Part shown: piece after piece, positions 1 to 8,304 of the stretch
Position numbering within the stretch: position 1 is the first letter of the stretch
Layout: the number at the start of each line of letters is the position of its first letter
Assembly: GCA_016185945.1 (NCBI GenBank)
Contig: JACPMR010000003.1
Span: 124,001 to 188,000, forward strand
Origin: Candidatus Woesearchaeota archaeon
Lineage (GTDB): Archaea > Nanobdellota > Nanobdellia > Woesearchaeales > GW2011-AR4
Direction: 5' to 3'
Length of the DNA: 64,000 bases
Translations under genes and position numbers: made by a program
Notes under the pieces: model-generated
The model's input: the letters and a program-made list of their open reading frames with translations, nothing else
The model's database searches: none
What the model was told of the DNA's origin: nothing

Positions 1-2
1 TG

Positions 3-1121
3 GTTATAGACAAGGGCGAGAAAGAGCTTGGATTGAGAGTGAGATTGACAGCGCTTGAGAATGTAGAAGATGCCCATGTTGACGCTGTTCTTGCTTTTGA
101 AAATGGCGATGTAGTTGCAGATGCTACAACAACTTTTGACATAAATGATGGCAGCAATATTGTCAAAGAGCTTGAATTACCTCTGAATGTAAAGTTTGAG
201 CAGAGCAATTTTAAGCTTAAAGTAAAGATTACAGACGCAGAAGGCGATACAGAAGAGAAAGTTTATGGGTTAAAAATAAGCCAGAAGAAGTTTCCATTTG
301 TAATAACAAGCATTCAACTGAACCCTGAAAGCAATGCAGAGGCAGGCAAAGCAATTGTTGTGAAGCTAAGCTTCAGGAACATTGGAGTACTGCCGCTTGA
401 CGGCATAGTTGCAAAAGTAAGCATTCCGGAGCTTGGAGTTTCAGCGTCTAAATTTATATCAAAGACAAATCTCGATTCAATCGGCGATTTTGTATTGAAA
501 ATCCCAGAAGATGCTGGCAGCGGAACTTACACAGCCAAGGCAGAAATAAGCTCGCAGTTTGGCGACGAAGCAGAGTCAAAGCAAATACCAGTTTTTATTG
601 TAGGCAAGGCAGAGCAGCCAAAGCAAGTGGTTAATGACAAGCTTGTTGTGAATGTTCCTGTTTTAAAGCAGGATTTGAGGAATGACGACAGCGAAGTGAT
701 TTATCCGCTAATGTTGACAAATCAAGGCCCTGATGCAAACACATACACATTGCTGCTTGACAACTCAGGAATGGTTAACTTAAGATTAAGCGAATCGAAT
801 GTATTCATAATCAAACCAAAGGAGTCAAAGACAATAAACATTTACGCCTCCTCAAATACAAACGCTGTTGGAGAGCATATTTTTGTTGCCACAATAAAAA
901 GCGATGGCAAGGTTTTAGCGCAAGTTCCATTAAAGGCAAATATTGTTGCTGTCAAAGGACTGATTGCATCAAAATTAAAGAACGTGCTTGAAGTTATGCT
1001 TATAGGAATTGTTGTCTTGCTTGTTGTAGCAGGAGTATTTTTCGGCGTAAAGAGATACTTGCAAGGAAACAGTATAAGCAAGGAAATCCCAGACGAAGAA
1101 CAGGGCGAAGCTTATTATTAA
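3..1121 (+). CDS. Membrane-anchored surface protein, 5' end outside window
   Basis: The frame is open from the first bases of the window, so the N-terminus is missing; an internal TTG at 33 is not a believable start. The visible part is made of beta-rich, Ig/CARDB-like modules of the kind found in archaeal S-layer-associated proteins (COG1361-like). One hydrophobic segment (VMLIGIVVLLVVAGVFFGV) near residue 330 is followed by a short charged tail, so the bulk should lie outside the cell with a C-terminal anchor. The next gene starts 9 bp downstream on the same strand and has a similar domain style, so the two probably form an operon. No enzymatic motif was seen. The exact family is uncertain; the class, an anchored extracellular beta-domain protein, is fairly safe. 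Confidence 0.7.
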   Translation, partial: VIDKGEKELGLRVRLTALENVEDAHVDAVLAFENGDVVADATTTFDINDGSNIVKELELPLNVKFEQSNFKLKVKITDAEGDTEEKVYGLKISQKKFPFVITSIQLNPESNAEAGKAIVVKLSFRNIGVLPLDGIVAKVSIPELGVSASKFISKTNLDSIGDFVLKIPEDAGSGTYTAKAEISSQFGDEAESKQIPVFIVGKAEQPKQVVNDKLVVNVPVLKQDLRNDDSEVIYPLMLTNQGPDANTYTLLLDNSGMVNLRLSESNVFIIKPKESKTINIYASSNTNAVGEHIFVATIKSDGKVLAQVPLKANIVAVKGLIASKLKNVLEVMLIGIVVLLVVAGVFFGVKRYLQGNSISKEIPDEEQGEAYY

Positions 1122-1129
1122 TCATTTTT

Positions 1130-2626
1130 ATGACTCATTTAAAAAAAGGATGGATTGTGTTTTTAATATTTCTATTTTTAATTAGTTCCGCTTACGCTCA
1201 GAATTTTGACTTGTTTTCTGGAAAATTTTATGAGCTAAAGGAAGGGGAAGAAAGAATAGAATTTGAATCCTTTAATGGAACTTACGACATTTGCGAGAAC
1301 GAGAAGAAGGCAATACCAATTTTGATTGTAAATAATGATGCTGTCGACAATAAATTTGTTTTGGATGCGTTTGGAGTAAGCTGGATTAACCTTAATGTGA
1401 AAGAGTTTTTATTGTCAAAAAAACAAAGAGGGATTATATTCCTGCAGTTGGCGCCCGTGCTTGACGTAGAGGGAAAGTATGCAATAAAAATTAGTACTTT
1501 ATCTTCTGCAAATTCCAGAAAGGACTTGATTTTGGATGTCAATGTTGAGAAATGCTACTCATTAAAGTTGGAGCTCGAGAAAGAATACGACAAAGCTTGC
1601 GGAGGCATAAAAAAGCAGTATAGAGGAGAAGTAATAAACAACGGCAAAAATAAAGTTGATGTTGAGTTGAATGTTAATGGCCCGAATTGGATAAGTGTTA
1701 ATAAAAATGCTTTTTCTGTTGATGTCAATAATAAGCAAGAATTTGAGCTAAACGCAGACATTCCTGCAAATGCTAAAGGAGTTTTTAATGTTGTTGTGAA
1801 TGCTGTTGCAAAAAATTTCCCATCAATAAAATCCGAGAAAAATCTGAGATTAGAAGTTGTGTCAAAATACGATTGCTATAAAGCCGATGTAATAGCAGAT
1901 TCAAGAATAAAAAACGACTACTCCAATGTTTATATTCCGATAAAAGTAAGAAATAGTGGCATTGAGAAGGCAGAATATGAAATTAGCCTGGAAGCGCCGA
2001 GCTGGATTTCCGTTGAGCCGAAAAAACTGGCTGTAAATCCGGAACAGATTGGAAACATGAATTTAAATATAAACCCAGACGACGAAGTCGCAGAAGGCGT
2101 TTATGGAGTTAAAATTCATGCTAAATTCGAGGATATAACCTACACAAAAAATATTGAGGTTGTACTTGGTAAGAAACAATATTTGAAGAATGCAAAATTA
2201 TTTTTGAATTTTTACAAGTACTATCTTTACATAACAGTTATTGCATTGGCTGCCTTATTTATCTTCAGGCGGCAAATATCAACCAGCATTAAAAAATCCT
2301 ACAAGGACTATCGGCATAGAAAAACTAGATTGAAAGCTTTGGAAGCTGCAAGAAAAGCGCGACAGATAAAATCAAAAAAAGAGGCAAAAGCAATAGAAAA
2401 AGCAGAATTTGGGGTTAAAAAAGTAAACAAATACAGGCGAAAATGGATTCTATTTCTGACTGGATTAGTAGGCGTAATTTTAATTTTATCTTTTTCAATT
2501 TATCAGTTTAACTTCCCCGTTTCAAAAGAATTTGTAAAAGCTTATTATACTTATTTTATTGCAGGGGTTGTAATCTCTTTTTTTATAATTTTTATGATTG
2601 AAAGGCACAACAAAAAGAAAAAATGA
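1130..2626 (+). CDS. Secreted/membrane surface protein with repeated beta domains
   Basis: The 498-aa protein has a clear N-terminal signal peptide (GWIVFLIFLFLISSAYAQ). Three beta-rich repeats follow, each with a phrase like xWISVxxxxF; they resemble NEW3/COG1361 alpha-galactosidase-associated or S-layer-type modules. Two transmembrane segments lie near residues 363-380 and 440-460, separated by a basic coiled stretch rich in K, R and A, and another lies close to the basic C-terminus. Topology is therefore a large outside domain and a small cytoplasmic basic loop. It follows the preceding surface protein by 9 bp. The stop lies 3 bp from the 3' end of the opposing tRNA-Trp gene. Function is unknown; envelope structure or adhesion is an inference. 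Confidence 0.7.
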   Translation: MTHLKKGWIVFLIFLFLISSAYAQNFDLFSGKFYELKEGEERIEFESFNGTYDICENEKKAIPILIVNNDAVDNKFVLDAFGVSWINLNVKEFLLSKKQRGIIFLQLAPVLDVEGKYAIKISTLSSANSRKDLILDVNVEKCYSLKLELEKEYDKACGGIKKQYRGEVINNGKNKVDVELNVNGPNWISVNKNAFSVDVNNKQEFELNADIPANAKGVFNVVVNAVAKNFPSIKSEKNLRLEVVSKYDCYKADVIADSRIKNDYSNVYIPIKVRNSGIEKAEYEISLEAPSWISVEPKKLAVNPEQIGNMNLNINPDDEVAEGVYGVKIHAKFEDITYTKNIEVVLGKKQYLKNAKLFLNFYKYYLYITVIALAALFIFRRQISTSIKKSYKDYRHRKTRLKALEAARKARQIKSKKEAKAIEKAEFGVKKVNKYRRKWILFLTGLVGVILILSFSIYQFNFPVSKEFVKAYYTYFIAGVVISFFIIFMIERHNKKKK

Positions 2627-2663
2627 AGTGGGGGCGCAGAGATTTGAACTCCGATCTGCCGGT

Positions 2664-2765
2664 GCCTTCCTCAAAATGACGCACCGATGCTCAAATCATC
2701 GTTAGTGAGCTGCTTTCACGAGAAAGCCAGCATCGACCAACTCATAGCTCCATACCATCTTTCGA
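2664..2765 (-). other. Canonical tRNA-Trp intron (37/38), 102 nt, with guide-like complementarities
   Basis: The intron sits between G37 (2766) and A38 (2663). The flanking structure fits a bulge-helix-bulge: a central helix of C32-C35 with GAAG (one C/A mismatch), bulges AG|U and GC|A, then an inner helix opening with tandem G/A pairs. The intron segment UGGAGC (2752-2747) is complementary to G31-A36, and CGGUGC (2686-2681) is complementary to the 3' splice region through G41. A GAUGAU box lies between them. In euryarchaea the tRNA-Trp intron is a known box C/D RNA that guides methylation of C34 and U39, and the layout here is alike. The D boxes are not canonical CUGA, so the guide role is inference. 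Confidence 0.65.
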
Positions 2766-2790
2766 CTGGAGCCGGCAATAATGAGCCAGG

Positions 2791-2810
2791 CTGTACGGAT
2801 TAGCAATCCA
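2791..2810 (-). other. Small non-canonical tRNA-Trp intron in the D-loop (15/16), 20 nt
   Basis: The region between acceptor and anticodon stem is 42 nt, 20 more than a tRNA allows. The extra bases fold as a bulge-helix-bulge: GUAU (2816-2813) pairs with GUAC (2796-2793), with 3-nt bulges AA|U and AG|C on opposite strands and an inner hairpin GGAUU-GCU-AAUCC. Cutting after the second bulge base gives D-loop AACCUGG and restores A15-U48. Cutting elsewhere would give G15 against U48. Confidence 0.7.
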
Positions 2811-2932
2811 TTATACGACGCCCCCGCAGATTTAAAAGGATTAATTATTGTTATTTAAATTTATTCAATTTCTAAAATATAGCCGAACAACAAAGTAATT
2901 AGGTGTTATAATTTGTTTGTTGTTAGGCTATC

Positions 2933-2974
2933 TTGCCAACCACAACAAGACCTAATTAATTTTGTGGTTGGCAA
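2933..2974. repeat. Inverted-repeat hairpin, 13-bp arms (TTGCCAACCACAA family)
   Basis: Arms 2933-2945 and 2962-2974 are perfect 13-bp complements around a 16-nt loop. The same arm sequence recurs at 7906-7949, and a variant at 24057-24095. It lies just past the 3' end of the DUF192 gene and could act as a terminator, or be a mobile palindromic element. Confidence 0.75.
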
Positions 2975-2978
2975 TATA

Positions 2979-3323
2979 TCAAAACTCAACCCTATCGCCA
3001 ATCTCCGTCTTTGTTTTCTTGATTGTTCCGTCTGGGAGTTCGATTGCATACATTGCCTTTTCCTTCGATTTATAGAATGCAAATGGCTTGAAGTTTTCTT
3101 TTTTGTCGACTACAATTTTGTTTTTGTCGAGAAACAATACATCTATCGGATAGAAAACAAAAAACATGTGCAATGAGATAGTCTTTTCTTTGCTAAATTT
3201 GAAAATCAAGTCTTTGTTTTGTTTCTTAGAAAACATCAAGCCAATAGATTGCGATATGACACCATCGACTAGCTTGGCATTTTTGCCCATTGCAGTTTTT
3301 TTTGTCAAATTTTTTACTATCAT
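2979..3323 (-). CDS. DUF192 family protein
   Basis: The 114-aa product matches the DUF192 (COG1430) pattern end to end: an early GLMFSKK segment, then a MFFVFYPIDVLFLD core, then AMYAIELPDG and a final GDRVEF. This family is a small beta-barrel of unknown molecular role, often exported in other prokaryotes. Here no signal peptide is visible, so a cytoplasmic form is likely. It is monocistronic on the minus strand, with the surface-glycoprotein promoter region on its upstream side and a hairpin at its 3' end. The length is normal for the core domain. Confidence 0.85.
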   Translation of the reverse strand: MIVKNLTKKTAMGKNAKLVDGVISQSIGLMFSKKQNKDLIFKFSKEKTISLHMFFVFYPIDVLFLDKNKIVVDKKENFKPFAFYKSKEKAMYAIELPDGTIKKTKTEIGDRVEF

Positions 3324-3421
3324 CTTAATTATTTCAAAAATGTTTTTTCAATATAGATTTTGTAATATATAGTTAACTAGAAAAGTTTAAATACCCTTTT
3401 ATTTTTGATAAGTAAAAAGGG

Positions 3422-3504
3422 GGTTTGGCAACATTTGATTACGTTTTAACCAATAAGGAATTATTTTCAATAAATCAAAAGATTTAAATATATGTTGCCA
3501 AACC
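3422..3504. repeat. 12-bp inverted repeat bracketing the surface-glycoprotein promoter
   Basis: GGTTTGGCAACA (3422-3433) and its exact complement (3493-3504) flank a 59-bp AT-rich stretch. The right arm directly follows the candidate TATA box of the downstream glycoprotein gene, so the right arm would fall near the start of transcription. It could be an operator or an mRNA 5' structure. Confidence 0.6.
3482..3492 (+). promoter_or_regulatory. TATA box of the large surface glycoprotein
   Basis: ATTTAAATATA matches an archaeal box A and lies about 50-60 nt upstream of the start codon, leaving a leader of roughly 25-30 nt that carries the GAGGAG ribosome site at 3532-3537. Confidence 0.55.
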
Positions 3505-3542
3505 AATAATTAAATATTTGCCACACACAAAGAGGAGTGATG

Positions 3543-6500
3543 ATGAAAAAAGAGGGCTTTAGTAAGCTGCTTAATTCTAACGAGGGGAAAGTAAACCTAT
3601 TGCTGTTTTTTAGTATTATGGCTGTTTTTGTCGCTACATTTTTTGTATTTGAGTCAACTTCTGTAAATGCCCTTAACATTACTCTTATATCTCCACGCAA
3701 CTTTACCTATAATTATAGCAATTTTAATGCAACACGAAACATTAACTTTACCTTTAACGTGACATGGTTTTTTGGCGGAGCAGCTCCAGCTTTGCATGAA
3801 AACGTTTCTAACTGTAGCTTGTATGTAAACGGCAGTACCTTAAATTACAGCACTGCTGTGAAGAATGTCAGCACTGATACTACCGGACACTTGGTAGATA
3901 ATCGCCTAATAAATAGATCAGATCCAGCTGCCCAAAATGTCACAAGCTGGATGAATTTTACTTTCCCCACAGACGGCAACTATACATTTGGCATTGCATG
4001 TTACAACTTTACAAATGCAACTGCTGTAGCAGTACTTCATTTTTCTGAAAACTTCACATTCTTCCTTGATACATCTCCTCCGCAAATTAACTTTACAAAC
4101 CTTTCAGACCATTATAATAGGAGTAATACAGGCGCAACCCTTATAACATTTGCAGTCAATGACAGCGGCATTGGGCTAAATGTAACACAAAACTTCATAA
4201 TAAACCTTACCGTTATTTTAGGAAACAGTGTTTTACGATACTTCACATATCAAAACGACAGCAGCAGTTCTAACTTAACCTGTAATATTACAGCTGAGCC
4301 AAGCGAAAATGCAACAGCAAGAAACCCTTTTGTTTGTAATGCAACATTTAACTTTGTCAGCAATGGCACACATCTTTTTAACATAACAGCAACAGACAGG
4401 GGCGGATTGACAAACAGCAGCGCTATAAGGGTTACAATTGACCAGATACCGCCAGTTGCCCATATTTTCAACATAACACATAATGCAACACTTGATTTGG
4501 CAGCTCCTGTAGGAGTAGAGCTTGGTAATGGAACATTAGCAGGAGCTTCAACAGCTCAAGGAAGGACAATAGTTGTCATAGCAAACTGGACAGATAACAT
4601 GACTACCAGCGCTATCTCAAGGGTATTGCAGGGAACATTAGAGTTCTTTAACGTGACAAGCAACAATTGGGAACCTCTAAACTACAGTCCAAGCAATTAT
4701 AGAGCTTACAATAATGATACTTGGACAAACTTCTCATTCCCGATACCGAGAGGACATAGCCAGAATTGGGAAGGAAAGAACGTAAGCTTTAGGGTTTTTG
4801 CGAATGACACGCTTAGCAACAAAAACACAACAAATGATACTAAAAACTTTACAATATTGGTTAATGACACAACAGTGCCAACTATTACAGTAAGCGTTGG
4901 TAGTGAAGTACATGCAAACCTTACAAACACATCAGACACTACTCCAACAGTTGTGTGGAATGTTACTGAGATAAATGCACTGCAAAATATATCCATACAA
5001 ATAGATGGAAGCACAAGCATTTCATGTAATAAGTTAACTGTATATAGCAGAAGCGATCTGCAGGTGGAAGGCAATAGGAATGGCACTGTAACTGTTAGCA
5101 GTTCAGCCGGATGCCCATTGAATAACGGAACAAGAGTTGTAAGAGTTACAGCAGAAGATATATGGGGTAATCAAGAGCTATATATACATTCAATAACAGT
5201 TAACGATGAACAGGGCAGGCCTAATGTAACCTTGAGAGGATTGGCGAATGGCTTTGCGGCAGTAAATCAGTCAAATGTAACTCCAACCACAGGCATAAAC
5301 TTTAGTTCAGTAAGCTTAGGCCAAGGCGTAATAAAGAATTTGAGCTTCACAACAAGCTGCAACTCAAGTTTAATATATATGAATTTCACCAACAATACAG
5401 CTATATGGCCATTCAATTACAGCGACTGCTGGAACATAGAATCCAATCAGACGGTAACTGTCACTTCATTTGACTATGGCGGCGTTTCCCACACACAATT
5501 GTTCCAATTTTTTGTTGATAACCTTGCGCCGAGATTGACTGTAACGTCCCCAGTAGAGGGACAGCAGCTTGAGCCGATATTTGAGGAGTATAACATTTCA
5601 TTGAACTGGTCTGTGAGAGACACTTCAAGAGTATCATTTGTTGGCTACTACCGTGATGATGCTCCAACTCCAACAGAGCTTAACAGAAGTGCTGGAATGA
5701 GTGTACATGCAACAAACTTCTCTGACTTCAGAAACATTAACTTCACGCCTGGAATGCACAGGATTAAGTTTACTGCAAGCGATGCCTTAGGAGCTACTGC
5801 CAACAGCACAAACAACACAGTTAACAGCAGCGTTATAACATTCTTTGTAAAAGGTCCAATCAACTTCGGCGCTTTATCTTTCAACGGCTCAAGCGCGCCA
5901 TTAGCTGCTTACAATGCCAATTCAAGTATAATGCTTGTTAACTTGACAAATACAAGTATTGGCGCAGGCTCAAAAATAGAAACAAGGAACATTACCAACG
6001 AGAATTTAAGCTTGCTGTTGGTTTATAATGGCAGCCACAAAGGCGGCAGAATAATTAATGTAACCCTTATATTTAATGGCACTGCTGCTAACTGGGACAA
6101 ATATAACTTCTCTATAGAGGATAACAATACTCAAGCAAGATTTGGAAAAGGATTCACCCTCAACCAAACAATGAAGGTTATAGACATGATATCATTCAAC
6201 TTGAGCATTGAGGAATTTATAAGAGATGAAGGGTATTATGGCATGGCTAAGATTCCATTGAATGCCACAAGCACAGACATTGGAGGAAATGTCAAGGTAC
6301 TATACTTTGAGAATTCCACCAACTTCAAGAATCCAACAAATGTCACAGAATGTGATTCAACATTTGTACCTACTATAACAAGCAATGCAAATATGCCATG
6401 CTGGAACAACACAGACAATAAATCCATAGTTGTTTATGTGCCTCATTTCAGCCATATAGTGATAGCTAACGATACAGTTCCGCCTACTGTCGCTATCAAT

Positions 6501-7793
6501 ACTCCACGATTTGAACAAACAGAATCATCTTTTATTCCAAACATTACGGTATCTGATGATGTAAAGAACTGCAGCTTTACTTATAACTTTACTAGTGCTG
6601 CCACAACAACATTCATAGGAATGACTATCGAGGAAGGCGCAACTACAACAACATGTTATAATACAACCGCAATCACAAACGTGACTAACGGGACTATGAT
6701 TAACATAACATTCTATGTATATGATGCAAGCGGCAACTTGAACCATTCATCATTCAACACAACAATAAATGACACAACAGTATATAACATTTCAAGCATA
6801 TCGATAGGCAGCGTTGGCACTGCTAGCGCAGTTGTTACAGTGGCGGCAAATGAATCTGTAAACTTGTCTATAAAGAACAACACAGGCTCAGGGACAATAA
6901 CTGCATCAAACTACGGTAACACTTCAACATATACAAAGTCACAATCAATCACATTCAGTTCGCTATCAGCTTCAACCACCTATAACTTTACTGTCACAAG
7001 CTGTGACCGGGCAGGAAACTGCTTGACTAATACAACTTTAGGCTTTACAACAAGCGCAGCAGATACAACTACAACGACAACCACAACCACAACAACAAGT
7101 GGCGGCGGTGGCGGAGGAGGAGCAGCATCACCTAGCAACGAAGTAGCCACAGCGTCAAGAAAATGGGATAGCTTGGCAGCAGGCTCAACTGCGGCATTAA
7201 CAGTGAACAATGAACAGGTAGCTGTAACAGGAGTTGTGATTGATGTTAAAAATGCAGTCACAAACGCAGAGGTAAAGGTTGCAAGCCTGTCTTCAAATCC
7301 ATACACAGCAGCTGCAGCTGCTAAGGTTTACCAATACTTACAGTTGTCAAAAGGCAATATAGCGGATAGTGACGCTTCAAAGATTACAATTAACTTCAGA
7401 GTGCCAAAATCATGGCTAACAACCAATAATGTCAAAGAAGATGATGTTGTGATTTACAGATACAGCGAAAGCAAGTGGAATGCTCTGACAACAACAAGGA
7501 CAGGCGCAGATGCCAATAATGTGATGTATCAGACAACAACGCCTGGATTCAGCACATTTGCCATTGGCTCAAAAGAGGCAGCACCAGTAACAGCGCCAAC
7601 TGAAGAGAAACCTGCTGAAGTGACTCCGCCCACTGCAGAAGTGCCGGCTGAGGTGCCAAAAGAAGAGGCACCAGCAGCTCCAGCCAAGAAGCCAGGATTA
7701 AGCAGCACTGCAATGGCATGGATTGTTGTTGCTATAATAGTAGCAGCAGCAGGAGTGGGCTACTATATGATGCAGAAGAAAAAGGAAAGGTAA
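3543..7793 (+). CDS. Giant Thr/Asn-rich surface glycoprotein with PGF-pre-PGF domain
   Basis: About 1416 aa. A basic N-terminus and one hydrophobic segment (near residues 18-40) act as signal or anchor. A long series of beta-rich Ig-like repeats follows, dense in N-X-S/T sequons, so heavy N-glycosylation is expected. A Thr-tract and poly-Gly hinge (about residues 1180-1200) leads into a module starting ASRKWDSLAAG that resembles the archaeal PGF-pre-PGF domain. Then come a Pro/Glu linker, a final transmembrane helix (AMAWIVVAIIVAAAGVGYYM) and a basic tail. Three in-frame starts exist (GTG 3537, ATG 3540, ATG 3543); GAGGAG spacing favours 3543. It has its own TATA box. It is a good candidate for the main S-layer or adhesin of this cell. 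The repeats' binding partner cannot be read from sequence. Confidence 0.85.
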   Translation: MKKEGFSKLLNSNEGKVNLLLFFSIMAVFVATFFVFESTSVNALNITLISPRNFTYNYSNFNATRNINFTFNVTWFFGGAAPALHENVSNCSLYVNGSTLNYSTAVKNVSTDTTGHLVDNRLINRSDPAAQNVTSWMNFTFPTDGNYTFGIACYNFTNATAVAVLHFSENFTFFLDTSPPQINFTNLSDHYNRSNTGATLITFAVNDSGIGLNVTQNFIINLTVILGNSVLRYFTYQNDSSSSNLTCNITAEPSENATARNPFVCNATFNFVSNGTHLFNITATDRGGLTNSSAIRVTIDQIPPVAHIFNITHNATLDLAAPVGVELGNGTLAGASTAQGRTIVVIANWTDNMTTSAISRVLQGTLEFFNVTSNNWEPLNYSPSNYRAYNNDTWTNFSFPIPRGHSQNWEGKNVSFRVFANDTLSNKNTTNDTKNFTILVNDTTVPTITVSVGSEVHANLTNTSDTTPTVVWNVTEINALQNISIQIDGSTSISCNKLTVYSRSDLQVEGNRNGTVTVSSSAGCPLNNGTRVVRVTAEDIWGNQELYIHSITVNDEQGRPNVTLRGLANGFAAVNQSNVTPTTGINFSSVSLGQGVIKNLSFTTSCNSSLIYMNFTNNTAIWPFNYSDCWNIESNQTVTVTSFDYGGVSHTQLFQFFVDNLAPRLTVTSPVEGQQLEPIFEEYNISLNWSVRDTSRVSFVGYYRDDAPTPTELNRSAGMSVHATNFSDFRNINFTPGMHRIKFTASDALGATANSTNNTVNSSVITFFVKGPINFGALSFNGSSAPLAAYNANSSIMLVNLTNTSIGAGSKIETRNITNENLSLLLVYNGSHKGGRIINVTLIFNGTAANWDKYNFSIEDNNTQARFGKGFTLNQTMKVIDMISFNLSIEEFIRDEGYYGMAKIPLNATSTDIGGNVKVLYFENSTNFKNPTNVTECDSTFVPTITSNANMPCWNNTDNKSIVVYVPHFSHIVIANDTVPPTVAINTPRFEQTESSFIPNITVSDDVKNCSFTYNFTSAATTTFIGMTIEEGATTTTCYNTTAITNVTNGTMINITFYVYDASGNLNHSSFNTTINDTTVYNISSISIGSVGTASAVVTVAANESVNLSIKNNTGSGTITASNYGNTSTYTKSQSITFSSLSASTTYNFTVTSCDRAGNCLTNTTLGFTTSAADTTTTTTTTTTTSGGGGGGGAASPSNEVATASRKWDSLAAGSTAALTVNNEQVAVTGVVIDVKNAVTNAEVKVASLSSNPYTAAAAAKVYQYLQLSKGNIADSDASKITINFRVPKSWLTTNNVKEDDVVIYRYSESKWNALTTTRTGADANNVMYQTTTPGFSTFAIGSKEAAPVTAPTEEKPAEVTPPTAEVPAEVPKEEAPAAPAKKPGLSSTAMAWIVVAIIVAAAGVGYYMMQKKKER

Positions 7794-8304
7794 AGAGATT
7801 TTCTTGATTTTTTGTTTTAAATTTTTACTTGATTAACATAAAAGACTACATCGACAATAAATAATCAAATTCTAGAATGAACTTCAATAAACATCAAAAC
7901 AAATATTGCCAACCACAAAACTCTTTTAGCAAATTGTTGTGGTTGGCAAGATAGCACCACAGCTATTTACCCATATTTCTGTGGTTTGCTATAATTCAAA
8001 CAATAACAAAACGACTTTTAAAAGTAATTGTGATGAAAGTATCGAAAATCAAAGATTTTCGGGACTTCCAAAAATCCTTTGGATTTTTGATAGTAAACCG
8101 TTTTTGCAGAATGCACTTTAAAGTGGTGGCTTATAGTGTCGTTGTTATAGCGAGGCACCCATATTACTATACAGAAGAAGGGTCGCATGATTATTTTGTT
8201 GATTCTAAAGTTTAATATCCAAGAAAAAATGTCTTTGTAGGAGTATAGAATAAACTCTATATCGAAAGCACAAAACCAAAAATAAAAGAAATAAATATTT
8301 ATTT
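7794..8304. repeat. 511-bp intergenic block of hairpin repeats
   Basis: No gene is seen. It holds the TTGCCAACCACAA inverted repeat (7906-7918/7937-7949), an imperfect relative ATAGCACCACAG (7951-7962/7979-7992), an 8-bp hairpin CGAAAATC-aaa-GATTTTCG (8043-8061) and a 9-bp hairpin CAAAAATCC-ttt-GGATTTTTG (8069-8089). The last two, plus about 30 flanking bases with GATAGTAAACCG, recur inverted near 30300-30345 and 30552-30590. Two short reading frames here are shadows of the repeats. Confidence 0.75.

Larger units (their letters stand above)
2629..2825 (-). tRNA. tRNA-Trp (anticodon CCA) with two introns
   Basis: The acceptor strands GGGGGCG (2825-2819) and CGCCCCC (2636-2630) pair fully, with discriminator A at 2629 and no encoded CCA. 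The T-arm is CGGAG-TTCAAAT-CTCTG. The anticodon stem GCCGG/CCGGC encloses a spliced loop CTCCAGA, giving anticodon CCA. The gene is 197 bp; removing 102 nt at 37/38 and 20 nt in the D-loop leaves a normal 75-nt tRNA. The D-stem then has G10-U25, U11-A24 and A12-U23 with a U13/U22 mismatch. The G10-U25 pair recurs in the tRNA-Pro of this window. The 3' end is 3 bp from the stop of the convergent surface-protein gene. Trp identity rests on the anticodon and the canonical intron site. Confidence 0.85.

Noticed and set aside
2797..2809. A tRNA-Ser(GCT) anticodon arm (TTGCTAA loop) inside the tRNA-Trp gene
   Set aside because: No D-arm, acceptor or T-arm fits a serine tRNA around it. The segment is better explained as the inner hairpin of a small D-loop intron.
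6980..7306. A 108-aa minus-strand frame with a poly-Val stretch
   Set aside because: It is the complement of the Thr-tract and Gly hinge of the surface glycoprotein.
7939..8215. Two short plus-strand reading frames
   Set aside because: They run through the hairpin repeats at 7.9-8.1 kb and have no start signals.
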